NCBI RefSeq assembly: GCF_029360725.1
Contig: NZ_JARKMY010000001.1
Coordinates: 1,178,001-1,242,000, forward strand
From: Chryseolinea sp. H1M3-3
GTDB taxonomy: Bacteria > Bacteroidota > Bacteroidia > Cytophagales > Cyclobacteriaceae
Length of the DNA stretch: 64,000 bases
Reading direction: 5' to 3'
The translations under genes and the position numbers were made by a program. Each line of letters opens with the position of its first letter. Positions within the stretch are counted from its first letter, which is position 1. This document shows positions 36,456 to 43,887 of the stretch, one piece after another. The notes beneath the pieces are model-generated. The model did not search any database, was not told the origin of the DNA, and was given only the letters and a program-made list of their open reading frames with translations.

Positions 36456-38078
36456 ATGACAATATTCTTCAAGGCATTTTTTATTTCATTTGTCTTAGCT
36501 GCACAAGTTGCAGCGGCTCAAACCACGTGGCCGGAATCACTAACAATCACCCCGGAGAAATCAGATTTTGTAAGAACGTCTACCTATGCTGATGTTATTC
36601 ACTTTCTCGATCATTTAAAATCTAAAAGTGCAAACATTCGTATCATTTCCATGGGCAAAAGCCTGGAAGGAAAAGAAATACCTGTCGCTGTCTTAGCTAG
36701 TCCAGCCGTTGCAAATGAAGAAGAAGCAAGAGCTTCAGGTAAACCGGTCATCTATGTCCAGGGAAATATTCACGCTGGCGAAGTTGAAGGCAAAGAAGCG
36801 TTACTGATGTTGATGCGCGAAATTTTATTGGGTGACAAGAAAAATCTTATCGAGAATCAAATTTTGCTTTTCGCCCCAATATATAATACCGATAGCAATG
36901 ATAAAATGGAAAAAGGGAGAAGGCCTTCTCAGGAAGACAGCCCTATTGAAGTGGGGCTTCGTGAGAATAGCAAAGGTCTCGACCTGAACCGCGATGGAAT
37001 GAAATTGGAGGCGCTGGAGACGCAAGGGCTCATCATGAATATTATTTCAAGATGGGATCCTCAGCTTTTTGTAGATCTTCATACTACAAACGGCACTTGG
37101 CATGCTTATCCGCTAACCTGGGCACCCAGTTATCATTCAGCAGGGGAACATGGTACCTATGAATACACCCGGCAGATGTTAAAGTCTATCACCACTACCA
37201 TTAAAGACAAGCATGGATTGAACTTTGGGCCCTATGGTGAATATCATTTGGAGGAAGGATGGCCATTGAAAAATTTCTATACCTATAATCATCACCCCAG
37301 GTACCTTGTAAATCAATTTGGACTTCGCAACCGTATGGCTATACTCAGCGAGGCATTTTCACACGAACGTTTTTATCAACGGATCAATTCTACCTATCAA
37401 TTTGTGTTGGAAATACTTAACTACACGAATGTTCACACGAGGGAAATTGAAGCTGTTAACAAAAAAGCTGAGGACGACGCAATTCAACTTGTGATCAAGA
37501 GCACAGGAAAAGCGAAAAAGGGAGTGAGGTTTAAAATGGTTGAGGGAGAGAAACTTAATCAATTTATAACGTATGATTATATTTCAACAACAAAACCGGA
37601 TGGCACTTCACAGCTCATAAGAACCGGAAAAATGGTTGCTTATGACAACATTAATTATCACGCAAGCTTTCGGCCCACGGTAGAAGCAACCTTGCCGCGG
37701 GGATATATCATCCCTGCGGAATTTGCGAACATCGCTGATCTCTTGCAACGACACGGGATTAAGATAGACGTGCTCTCTAAAGCGAAGTCATTTTCGGGAG
37801 AATTTTTTACAATCGAAAAACTTGATAAGGGTGAAAAGAAATTTGAAGGTCACGCTATGGCTACCGCCCATGGACATTTCCTTAAGTCGAATACCAAGTT
37901 CAAGAAAGGCGATTACGTCGTTGACTTGGCGCAGCCACTGGCAAACCTTATTTTCTATTTGTTAGAACCGCAATCCGATGATGGCTTGGTGACATGGAAT
38001 TTTTTTGATTCTTACCTGGAAAAGCAGGGGGTTAACAACAAGCCGGTTCAATATCCCGTATTTAAGTACATAAATTAA
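36456..38078 (+). CDS. secreted M14-family zinc carboxypeptidase-like protein
   Basis: 540 residues from the ATG at 36456 with a signal peptide ending AAQVAAAQ. The M14 zinc motif is GNIHAGEVEGKEALL (HxxE), the third ligand is in VDLHTTNGTWH, the substrate-binding NR in DLNRDGMKLEA, and the catalytic Glu probably in ILSEAFSHERF. A C-terminal beta region (from about 340) has no metal residues. It probably trims peptides in the periplasm. The frame extends to a TTG at 36435, which is less likely. Confidence 0.88.
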   Translation: MTIFFKAFFISFVLAAQVAAAQTTWPESLTITPEKSDFVRTSTYADVIHFLDHLKSKSANIRIISMGKSLEGKEIPVAVLASPAVANEEEARASGKPVIYVQGNIHAGEVEGKEALLMLMREILLGDKKNLIENQILLFAPIYNTDSNDKMEKGRRPSQEDSPIEVGLRENSKGLDLNRDGMKLEALETQGLIMNIISRWDPQLFVDLHTTNGTWHAYPLTWAPSYHSAGEHGTYEYTRQMLKSITTTIKDKHGLNFGPYGEYHLEEGWPLKNFYTYNHHPRYLVNQFGLRNRMAILSEAFSHERFYQRINSTYQFVLEILNYTNVHTREIEAVNKKAEDDAIQLVIKSTGKAKKGVRFKMVEGEKLNQFITYDYISTTKPDGTSQLIRTGKMVAYDNINYHASFRPTVEATLPRGYIIPAEFANIADLLQRHGIKIDVLSKAKSFSGEFFTIEKLDKGEKKFEGHAMATAHGHFLKSNTKFKKGDYVVDLAQPLANLIFYLLEPQSDDGLVTWNFFDSYLEKQGVNNKPVQYPVFKYIN

Positions 38079-38090
38079 AAAATTAATACC

Positions 38091-38867
38091 ATGGGTAGAT
38101 CACACGAAATTGATTATCAGATTAAAGGTGAAAGTATTCAAATAGTTGAAGTGGAACTAGATCCACGCGAAACGGTAATAGCGGAAGCTGGTGCCATGCT
38201 TTTTATGGAAGATGGAATCCAGTTCGAAGCAAAAATGGGTGACGGATCAAATCCCAATCAAGGGCTTTTTGACAAACTCCTTGCCGTCGGATCACGGGTT
38301 CTGACAGGAGAGTCCATTTTTATGACCCATTTCACAAACCATGGTAATCGCCGGGCAAAAGTTGGGTTTTCAGCGCCTTATCCCGGAACAGTAATTCCTA
38401 TCGATCTTTTACAATGTCCGTCCAATCAACTCATCGTTCAAAAGGATGGATTCCTTTGTGCGGCCTTCGGAACGAAAGTTTCTATCACGTTCAATAAAAG
38501 ATTAGGATCTGGCTTGGTTGGTGGTGAGGGATTCATTTTGCAGAAACTTGAAGGCGACGGAAAAGCTTTTGTTCATGCTGGTGGTACGGTCATTGAACGA
38601 ACGCTGAACAATGAAACGTTACGTGTAGATACCGGGTGCGTTGTGGCCTTTGAGTCACAAATAGATTTTGACGTTCAAAGCGCCGGGGGACTCCGCTCGA
38701 TGGTATTTGGTGGCGAAGGTATTTTCTTAGCCACGCTGAGAGGTACAGGAAAGGTTTGGCTCCAGTCGATGCCTATTCGCAAACTGGTTCAGGCCCTGGC
38801 TCCATACGGGCGCAATGCAGGAAAAGAATCAAGTTCATTGCTTGGCGGACTGCTTGAGCGGTCATAG
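38091..38867 (+). CDS. TIGR00266 / AIM24 family protein
   Basis: 258 residues, beta-helix-like protein: [89 protein letters not shown], and [15 protein letters not shown]. This is the conserved TIGR00266/AIM24 pattern; the bacterial role is unknown. It starts 12 bases after the M14 peptidase and is likely in the same operon. A strong hairpin follows. Confidence 0.9.
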   Translation: MGRSHEIDYQIKGESIQIVEVELDPRETVIAEAGAMLFMEDGIQFEAKMGDGSNPNQGLFDKLLAVGSRVLTGESIFMTHFTNHGNRRAKVGFSAPYPGTVIPIDLLQCPSNQLIVQKDGFLCAAFGTKVSITFNKRLGSGLVGGEGFILQKLEGDGKAFVHAGGTVIERTLNNETLRVDTGCVVAFESQIDFDVQSAGGLRSMVFGGEGIFLATLRGTGKVWLQSMPIRKLVQALAPYGRNAGKESSSLLGGLLERS

Positions 38868-38873
38868 AACAAA

Positions 38874-38926
38874 CAGGCTACACGCGTTAAACCAACACTT
38901 TTCGTAACGCTTGTAGCCTGCGTTTT
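38874..38926 (+). terminator. rho-independent terminator after the TIGR00266 gene
   Basis: CAGGCTACA (38874-38882) pairs with TGTAGCCTG (38912-38920) and, after one mismatch, GCGTTA (38884-38889) with TAACGC (38905-38910); 15-nt loop, followed by CGTTTT. Confidence 0.7.
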
Positions 38927-38941
38927 GAACGCCTACCTTTG
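38911..38941 (+). promoter_or_regulatory. promoter of the Lys1-like dehydrogenase, overlapping the terminator
   Basis: TTG (38911-38913), 20 bases, then TACCTTTG (38934-38941), a full -7 match. The -33 lies in the right arm of the preceding terminator hairpin. The ATG is 19 bases after the -7 element. Confidence 0.6.
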
Positions 38942-38960
38942 CACGCTTAGCCCATTCTCC

Positions 38961-40175
38961 ATGAACCCCGTCAAAATCGGACTCATTCGCGAAGGTAAAA
39001 TTCCTCCAGACAAACGAGTCGCATTCACGCCTTTGCAGGTGGAAGAAATTCAACAACGATTTCCCCATGTAAAAGTGCGTTGTGAAAGCAGTCCGATTCG
39101 TTGCTTCAAAGATGAAGAGTATAAAGAATTAGACATTGAAGTAACTGACAACGTTCAAGACTGCGATATCCTGATGGGAATTAAAGAAGTGCCCATCAAT
39201 TGGATTGTCGCTGGAAGAACATATCTTTTTTTTTCACATACACTAAAGAAGCAACCTTATAATCGAAAATTGTTACAAGTCGCCCTGGAGAAAAAAATCA
39301 GATTGATCGACTATGAAGCGCTAAAAGATAAACAGGGTAACCGTCTTGTTGCCTTTGGGAGATATGCAGGAATTGTAGGCGCCTATAATGGACTTTGGAC
39401 CTATGGCCGCCGGTATAAGAAGTTCGAACTGCGTCGGGCCTTTGAATGTTTCGATGTAAATGATCTCAAGCTGGAGCTGGGGAAAGTCAACCTTCCGCCA
39501 GTCAAGATCCTGCTCACTGGTGCTGGCCGGGTGGGAAAAGGAGCGATGGAAACATTAGATAGTGCCCGCATCCGAAAAGTAAACATTCATGATTTCCTTT
39601 ATAAAAAATTCGATGAGCCCGTTTACCTTCAGCTAAGTAGTGGAGACTATCATACGCGCAAAGAAGGCGGCCATTTTAATCGTGAAGAATTCCACCACCA
39701 CCCCGACCGTTATTCATCTCATTTTTCCGATTTCACAAAAGTAACTGATATTTTGCTGGCAGGTGCTTTCTGGAACCCAAAGGCTCCCGTGCTTTTTACA
39801 AGGGAAGATATGCTCTCAACTGACTTTAAAATCAGGATTATTGCAGATATCACGTGCGATATTAATGGATCAATTCCCAGCACCCAACGTGCCAGTACAA
39901 TTCCAGATCCTATCTACGACTTTGATGCATCTACCAATTCGATTCATCCCCCATTTAGTAACCCTGCTTTTGTTTCGGTAATGGCCGTCGATAATTTACC
40001 ATGTGAGTTGCCCCGCAGTTCTTCGGAAGAGTTTGGACGCGATCTGATTGATCGTATTTTGAAACCGTTGTTACTTGAAGATTCCGAGGGTGTGATTGAA
40101 AGAGCGACCATTACGTTTAACGGGAAGTTAACGAACCATTTTAGTTACCTTCAAGATTATGCATCCGGCGCATAA
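38961..40175 (+). CDS. saccharopine/alanine dehydrogenase-like NAD(P)-dependent oxidoreductase
   Basis: 404 residues from the ATG at 38961. The N-terminus MNPVKIGLIREGKIPPDKRVAFTPLQ is that of the alanine dehydrogenase/PNT and Lys1 family; the cofactor loop is LLTGAGRVGKGAMETL near residue 190, and ADITCDINGSIPSTQRAS is the conserved second-half motif. It most resembles saccharopine dehydrogenase (Lys1-type) sequences of Bacteroidota. Substrate not certain: lysine metabolism or another amino acid. It stands alone after a terminator. Confidence 0.82.
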   Translation: MNPVKIGLIREGKIPPDKRVAFTPLQVEEIQQRFPHVKVRCESSPIRCFKDEEYKELDIEVTDNVQDCDILMGIKEVPINWIVAGRTYLFFSHTLKKQPYNRKLLQVALEKKIRLIDYEALKDKQGNRLVAFGRYAGIVGAYNGLWTYGRRYKKFELRRAFECFDVNDLKLELGKVNLPPVKILLTGAGRVGKGAMETLDSARIRKVNIHDFLYKKFDEPVYLQLSSGDYHTRKEGGHFNREEFHHHPDRYSSHFSDFTKVTDILLAGAFWNPKAPVLFTREDMLSTDFKIRIIADITCDINGSIPSTQRASTIPDPIYDFDASTNSIHPPFSNPAFVSVMAVDNLPCELPRSSSEEFGRDLIDRILKPLLLEDSEGVIERATITFNGKLTNHFSYLQDYASGA

Positions 40176-40267
40176 AACAACCGTTGGATTAAACCCTCGG
40201 ACGGCAAGCGATAATCGGTAAACAATCCAGGGAAAATTTTTTGATATTTGATCTAATTTTTGAATTC

Positions 40268-40900
40268 ATGGGATCATCTGTTTTCTCCAAACGCGAAGAA
40301 ATTTCAAATGCAATAACGCACGGAATTGGAGCGTTGCTCGCCATCTCGGCGCTAGTTTTGTTAGTAGTATTTTCCGCATTGCAAGGAACTGCATGGCACG
40401 TCGTAAGCTTCGCTATTTTTGGCGCCACGTTGGTAATCCTGTATACCATGTCTACGCTTTACCATAGCCTCACACACGCGAAAGCAAAGCACCTTTTTCG
40501 AAAGTTCGACCATATGTCTATTTTTCTTTTGATCGCGGGGACCTACACACCCTTTTGTCTGACGGTATTGAAGGGATGGTTGGGCTGGACACTTTTTGGT
40601 ATCGTTTGGTTTTGCGCGATAACGGGGATAATTTATAAGGCATTCAATACTGGCAAAGGCGAACGTATCTCCACTTTTCTTTACATCACAATGGGCTGGA
40701 TTGTCGTCTTCTTCATAAGCCCTGTTTACCATTATATGTCACCTTATGGATTTTCATTTCTCCTAATAGGAGGCGGATTTTACACCCTCGGTGCCTTTTT
40801 CTTTATCAAGGATAAGAATCCCTTTTTTCATAGTATTTGGCATCTGTTTGTTTTGGGTGGAAGCATTTTCCATTTTTTTGCTGTCCTAAGTTTGCTATAA
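40268..40900 (+). CDS. hemolysin III (PAQR) family membrane protein
   Basis: 210 residues from the ATG at 40268; seven hydrophobic helices. The conserved metal-binding pattern is present: TLYHSLTH, KFDHMSIFLLIAGTYTPF, and at the end FHSIWHLFVLGGSIFHF. The family (HlyIII, YqfA) is tied to membrane homeostasis; hemolytic activity should not be assumed. No operon partner is evident. Confidence 0.9.
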   Translation: MGSSVFSKREEISNAITHGIGALLAISALVLLVVFSALQGTAWHVVSFAIFGATLVILYTMSTLYHSLTHAKAKHLFRKFDHMSIFLLIAGTYTPFCLTVLKGWLGWTLFGIVWFCAITGIIYKAFNTGKGERISTFLYITMGWIVVFFISPVYHYMSPYGFSFLLIGGGFYTLGAFFFIKDKNPFFHSIWHLFVLGGSIFHFFAVLSLL

Positions 40901-40918
40901 GAGTCTTATTATTTTGCA

Positions 40919-40948
40919 TTGAATTTCTGGAAATGCCAGATACCTTTG
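40919..40948 (+). promoter_or_regulatory. promoter of the DUF4286 gene, leaderless arrangement
   Basis: TTG (40919-40921), 19 bases, TACCTTTG (40941-40948), then only 3 bases before the ATG at 40952. Transcription starting a few bases after the element would begin at or next to the start codon. Confidence 0.55.
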
Positions 40949-40951
40949 GGT

Positions 40952-41254
40952 ATGCTTTTGTACAACATAACCGTCGGCATTGATAAAGAAGTTGAAGATG
41001 AGTGGCTTTATTGGATGAAGCACGAGCACATTCCTCAGGTGATGGATACAAATCTGTTTTTTGATTTTAAAATGTATAAGGTTCTGCACGACCAGGATGA
41101 GGGCAGTATTTCATACAGTATACAATACTTCGCGCATAACTTCGACCAGGTAAATTTATATTTTGAAAAATTTGCGCCGGCATTACAAGAAAAACTACGG
41201 CTTCGATTCAAGGATAAACACGTCGCCTTTATGACTTTGTTAGAGGAGATTTGA
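40952..41254 (+). CDS. DUF4286 family protein
   Basis: 100 residues. MLLYNITVGIDKEVEDEWLYWMKHEHIPQVMDTNLFFDFKMYKVL is the family N-terminus; the rest has YSIQYFAHNFDQVNLYFEKFAP. DUF4286 proteins are small ferredoxin-like-fold proteins of Bacteroidota with unknown function. The ATG at 40952 is chosen because the family starts exactly there; the upstream TTG at 40919 lies in the promoter. Confidence 0.85.
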   Translation: MLLYNITVGIDKEVEDEWLYWMKHEHIPQVMDTNLFFDFKMYKVLHDQDEGSISYSIQYFAHNFDQVNLYFEKFAPALQEKLRLRFKDKHVAFMTLLEEI

Positions 41255-41286
41255 AATTGTTGTAGAAGATCAGAAATACAATAAAT

Positions 41287-41294
41287 TAAATTTG
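41287..41294 (+). promoter_or_regulatory. -7 element upstream of the 41324 gene
   Basis: TAAATTTG matches TAnnTTTG; TTG at 41260-41262 is 24 bases upstream as a loose -33. The ATG at 41324 is 30 bases downstream. Confidence 0.45.
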
Positions 41295-41323
41295 TAACTT
41301 CCCTCACCACAGATGCGCCGAGG

Positions 41324-41629
41324 ATGAGAGTTAAACTGACCATATTTGTTTTATCTGTTTTTCTTTTGGGTGTTAGTTTATTTGCCCCCAAACACCGCTC
41401 TGTTTTCTCCAACCATCCTGAAGTAAAAATTACGACTGAAATAGTCAGTCAGGCAGTGATCATGGATGAGGATTTTATCTGGAAAAAATCTTCAGCACAT
41501 GTTTTCTATGTTATTGTAAACTTAACCCTGGCTAAGGCCCATGCGTCACAGGGTGTATTAAAAACGCTCCCGTACTTCTCGGCCAAGACTGTGAAGTACT
41601 ACCTGCTCTATCGGGTTCTCAGGAATTAG
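41324..41629 (+). CDS. hypothetical exported or anchored protein
   Basis: 101 residues: an N-terminal hydrophobic helix (LTIFVLSVFLLGVSLFAP) and a charged remainder with no motif I recognise (KITTEIVSQAVIMDEDFIWKK, YFSAKTVKYYLLYRVLRN). It has its own promoter candidate. Could be a small inner-membrane or periplasmic protein. No function can be offered. Confidence 0.6.
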   Translation: MRVKLTIFVLSVFLLGVSLFAPKHRSVFSNHPEVKITTEIVSQAVIMDEDFIWKKSSAHVFYVIVNLTLAKAHASQGVLKTLPYFSAKTVKYYLLYRVLRN

Positions 41630-41713
41630 ATTTCCTCCATCAGACTTTCAGATTGCATCCGCGCATTCGCGCGGTGCATGCATTCCTTTTATTCACTTAT
41701 TAATTTTTATGCC

Positions 41714-41998
41714 ATGAAAAACACCCGACATATTAATCCATCGGATATAAGAATGTTTTATTTTGGTTCGCAAGATGTGCTCTCCAGTAATGAAGAGAAA
41801 GAATCTCGCAAACAAAAACTTGAACGCGCCATGATCCTTAGCAACTGTGAACACATTCCAATTAGCCTGTGTATGAAACTGCCAAACGGTGAAATGTTGG
41901 AGACCGAGTCTGACGTCGTCGACTATGCAGATGATATCGTGGTACTTAAAGGCGGTCACTATATACCAGTATGGGCAATATTGGATGTAGATGTATAG
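41714..41998 (+). CDS. hypothetical protein
   Basis: 94 residues from the ATG at 41714 (MKNTRHINPSDIRMFYFGSQ). Soluble, with no signal; the second half (MKLPNGEMLETESDVVDYADDIVVLKGGHYIPVWAILDVDV) looks like a small beta fold. An upstream in-frame ATG at 41678 exists, but the extra residues are unlikely. A bidirectional terminator follows. I do not recognise the family. Confidence 0.6.
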   Translation: MKNTRHINPSDIRMFYFGSQDVLSSNEEKESRKQKLERAMILSNCEHIPISLCMKLPNGEMLETESDVVDYADDIVVLKGGHYIPVWAILDVDV

Positions 41999-42027
41999 CC
42001 TATTTAATATTCTAGGTTTATAAATGG

Positions 42028-42062
42028 ATAGGGCCAGCGTAAAAAACTGGCCTTATTTTTAC
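42028..42062. terminator. bidirectional terminator between convergent genes
   Basis: ATAGGGCCAG (42028-42037) pairs with CTGGCCTTAT (42047-42056) over 10 bp with one G-T, 9-nt loop, then TTTTTA. It serves the 41714 gene and, on the other strand, the acetyltransferase ending at 42059. Confidence 0.7.
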
Positions 42063-42550
42063 TTGCTAAAGAAAGCTTTTATTTGAAAATTTTCTAACAT
42101 GCAATTCATCCATTCGCTTTGTATTGTCGCGCCGTATTTTTTATAAAAATTGATTGCAGGCTCATTCCAATCGAGTACCTGCCACATCATGCCAGAGCAA
42201 TTTTCATCGAGTGCATGTTGCATTGTTCGTTCAAATAAAAGTTTTCCGATGTTTTTCCCGCGTTCTTTTTCGGTAACGATGATATCCTCCAGGTACAGAC
42301 GTTTGCCTTTCCATGTCGAATATCGCCAGTAATACAATGACAATCCTACTATTCCGTTCTCGTTCTCTGCTACAAAAAATCCATAAATCGGATTGGGCCC
42401 AAATCCATCTTGTTCCATCAATTCAACAGTATTGATTACTTCATTCGGCGCGCGTTCAAATTCGGCCAATTCCTTCACCAATTCAAAAACGCGGGGCAAA
42501 TCTTCCTTTCGGCCTACGCGGATGCTAGTAGCAACATTCCTCATGTTCAC
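42059..42550 (-). CDS. GNAT family N-acetyltransferase (diamine acetyltransferase-like)
   Basis: 163 residues. The N-terminal RKEDLPRVFELVKELAEFERAPNEV and the acetyl-CoA loop VTEKERGKNIGKLLFERTM, with WQVLDWNEPAINFYKKYGA, match the spermidine/thialysine acetyltransferase (SAT)-like branch. It probably acetylates a small amine; specificity is not proven. It is a single gene reading away from the tRNA region. Confidence 0.88.
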   Translation of the reverse strand: MNMRNVATSIRVGRKEDLPRVFELVKELAEFERAPNEVINTVELMEQDGFGPNPIYGFFVAENENGIVGLSLYYWRYSTWKGKRLYLEDIIVTEKERGKNIGKLLFERTMQHALDENCSGMMWQVLDWNEPAINFYKKYGATIQSEWMNCMLENFQIKAFFSK

Positions 42551-42696
42551 AGTATATTAATGACTTAAAGAAAGCATGAACCATTCAATTTCAAAAGCCA
42601 AGTGTAAATGATATGATTCTTCGATTTGTAAAAGGAGGTTATGGATTTGGAAATTTAGGAATCAGACTTAAATTTGCACTCCTTATTCACCAAAAT

Positions 42697-42770
<74 letters not shown>

Positions 42771-42807
42771 ATTGAAAAAGTCCATAACCACCAAGGTAAT
42801 GGAAATC

Positions 42808-42842
42808 CAAAAGTGTGAGACCAACTCGCACTTTTGTTTTTT
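42808..42842 (+). terminator. rho-independent terminator after tRNA-Gly
   Basis: CAAAAGTGTGAG (42808-42819) pairs with CTCGCACTTTTG (42825-42836) over 12 bp with one G-T, 5-nt loop, then six T. It separates tRNA-Gly from tRNA-Leu. Confidence 0.8.
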
Positions 42843-42910
42843 AAGAAAAAGCTTGTCCGGGGGTAATCGCCTGGGCCTCGTTGTTTGAAACAAAACCAGC
42901 ATTTTAAAAT

Positions 42911-42996
42911 GCCCGGGTGGTGGAATTGGTAGACACGCAGGACTTAAAATCCTGTGGATAGTAATATCTGTGCGGGTTCAACTCCCGCCCCGGGTA
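42911..42996 (+). tRNA. tRNA-Leu (UAA)
   Basis: 86 nt, class II tRNA with a long variable arm. Acceptor GCCCGGG/CCCGGGT; D arm GTGG...CACG-type with conserved GGTAGA; anticodon stem CAGGA/TCCTG with loop CTTAAAA giving TAA; variable arm GGATAGTAATATCT-type; T arm GCGGG TTCAACT CCCGC. CCA is not encoded. From its D-loop onward (42928) the sequence is repeated twice further downstream in damaged form. Confidence 0.95.
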
Positions 42997-43033
42997 CTTG
43001 AAAGCAGAAGGCTGGCTGCTTGATTTTTCATTC

Positions 43034-43333
43034 ATGGCCAGCCTATACATTCTATACTCTAGCAAATTGGACCGATTCTATACGGGAAGTTGCAAAGAGT
43101 TTCAATTTCGCTTTCAGGACCACCTTAATAAGGTTTATTCTAACAGTTTTACTTCCAACGCTGATGATTGGCAGTTATTTCTTCTTGTAGAAAATCTCAC
43201 TTACTCTCAAGCTCGTGCAATGGAACGTCACATTAAGAAAATGAAGAGCAACGGGTATATTCAAAATCTTGCCAAGTACCCAGAAATGATAATTAAATTA
43301 AAAGATCGTTTTGATAATCATCGCGGTACCTAG
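43034..43333 (+). CDS. small GIY-YIG endonuclease, intact copy 1
   Basis: 99 residues from the ATG at 43034. The GIY-YIG core is present in its short form: SLYILYSSKLDRFYTGSC (the GIY position reads LYI, YIG reads YTG), then the Arg/His helix RFQDHLNKV and the Glu helix ARAMERHIKKMKS. This is the single-domain COG2827-type nuclease with no DNA-binding extension. The gene starts 37 bases after the mature tRNA-Leu 3' end, with no promoter motif between, so it is probably transcribed with the tRNA and released by tRNA 3' processing. The frame is also open from a TTG at 42998. Function unknown; relatives are often next to tRNA genes in Bacteroidota. Confidence 0.85.
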   Translation: MASLYILYSSKLDRFYTGSCKEFQFRFQDHLNKVYSNSFTSNADDWQLFLLVENLTYSQARAMERHIKKMKSNGYIQNLAKYPEMIIKLKDRFDNHRGT

Positions 43334-43341
43334 AGACCACC

Positions 43342-43424
43342 TGTAGACACGCTGGCCCCGATAGCCATCGGGGTAAATCCTGTGGATAGTAATATCTGTG
43401 CGGGTTCAACTCCCGCCCCGGGTA
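43342..43424 (+). pseudogene. tRNA-Leu remnant, copy 2
   Basis: The first 17 bases of the tRNA are absent, replaced by the end of the preceding GIY-YIG unit. The anticodon stem-loop bases are replaced by an 18-nt palindrome, while AATCCTGTGGATAG through the acceptor 3' side and discriminator A are unchanged. It cannot fold as a tRNA. Confidence 0.85.
43356..43373. repeat. 18-nt palindrome inside tRNA-Leu remnant 2
   Basis: CCCCGATAGCCATCGGGG: 7-bp arms CCCCGAT/ATCGGGG with a 4-nt centre. It replaces the anticodon-loop bases. The motif resembles short palindromes I recall as widely dispersed in Bacteroidota genomes; that memory needs checking. Confidence 0.75.
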
Positions 43425-43457
43425 CTTGAAAGCAGAACTGGCTGCTTGATTTTCGTC

Positions 43458-43758
43458 ATGGCTAGTGTATACATTCTCTACTCTACCAAATTGGACCCGG
43501 TTTTATACGGGAAGTTGCAAGGAGTTTCAATTTCGCTTTCAGGGTCACATCAATAAAGTTTATCCTGTCAGCTTTACTTCCAACGCTGATGATTGGCAGT
43601 TATTTCTTCTTATAGAAAATCTCACTTACTCTCAAGCGCGTGCAATAGAACGTCACATTAAGAAAATGAAGAGCAGCGTGTATATTCAAAATCTTGCCAA
43701 GTACCCAGAAATGATAATTAAATTAAAAGATCGTTTTGAAAATCATCGCGATACTTAG
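43458..43758 (+). pseudogene. GIY-YIG endonuclease copy 2, frameshifted
   Basis: The copy begins ATG at 43458 and reads MASVYILYSTKLDP; an extra base in the run TTGGACCCGGTTTTA (about 43488-43502) then shifts the frame and a stop follows. The rest, from FYTGSCKEFQFRFQGH to the stop at 43758, is open in the next frame. All catalytic positions are present, but split between frames. The 3' part could be expressed from GTG at 43465 without the first strand. Confidence 0.8.
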
Positions 43759-43766
43759 AGGCCATC

Positions 43767-43850
43767 GGTAGACACGCAGGCCCCGATAGTTATCGGGGTA
43801 AAATCCTGTGGATAGTAATATCTGTGCGGGTTCAACTCCCGCCCCGGGTA
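43767..43850 (+). pseudogene. tRNA-Leu remnant, copy 3
   Basis: Same organisation as remnant 2: it starts at the D-loop GGTAGACACGCAGG, has an 18-nt palindrome in place of the anticodon bases, then an intact 3' half ending with discriminator A at 43850. It cannot form a working tRNA. Confidence 0.85.
43781..43798. repeat. 18-nt palindrome inside tRNA-Leu remnant 3
   Basis: CCCCGATAGTTATCGGGG: 8-bp arms CCCCGATA/TATCGGGG with a 2-nt centre. It has the same length and position as in remnant 2 but a different centre (GTT against GCC), so the two have diverged or arose separately. Confidence 0.75.
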
Positions 43851-43887
43851 CTTGAAAGCAGAAGGCTGGCTGCTTGATTTTTCATTC

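Noticed and set aside
42911-43850. Three functional tRNA-Leu genes
   Set aside because: Only the first has a 5' half and an anticodon; the other two lack the first 17 bases and have a palindrome in the anticodon region.
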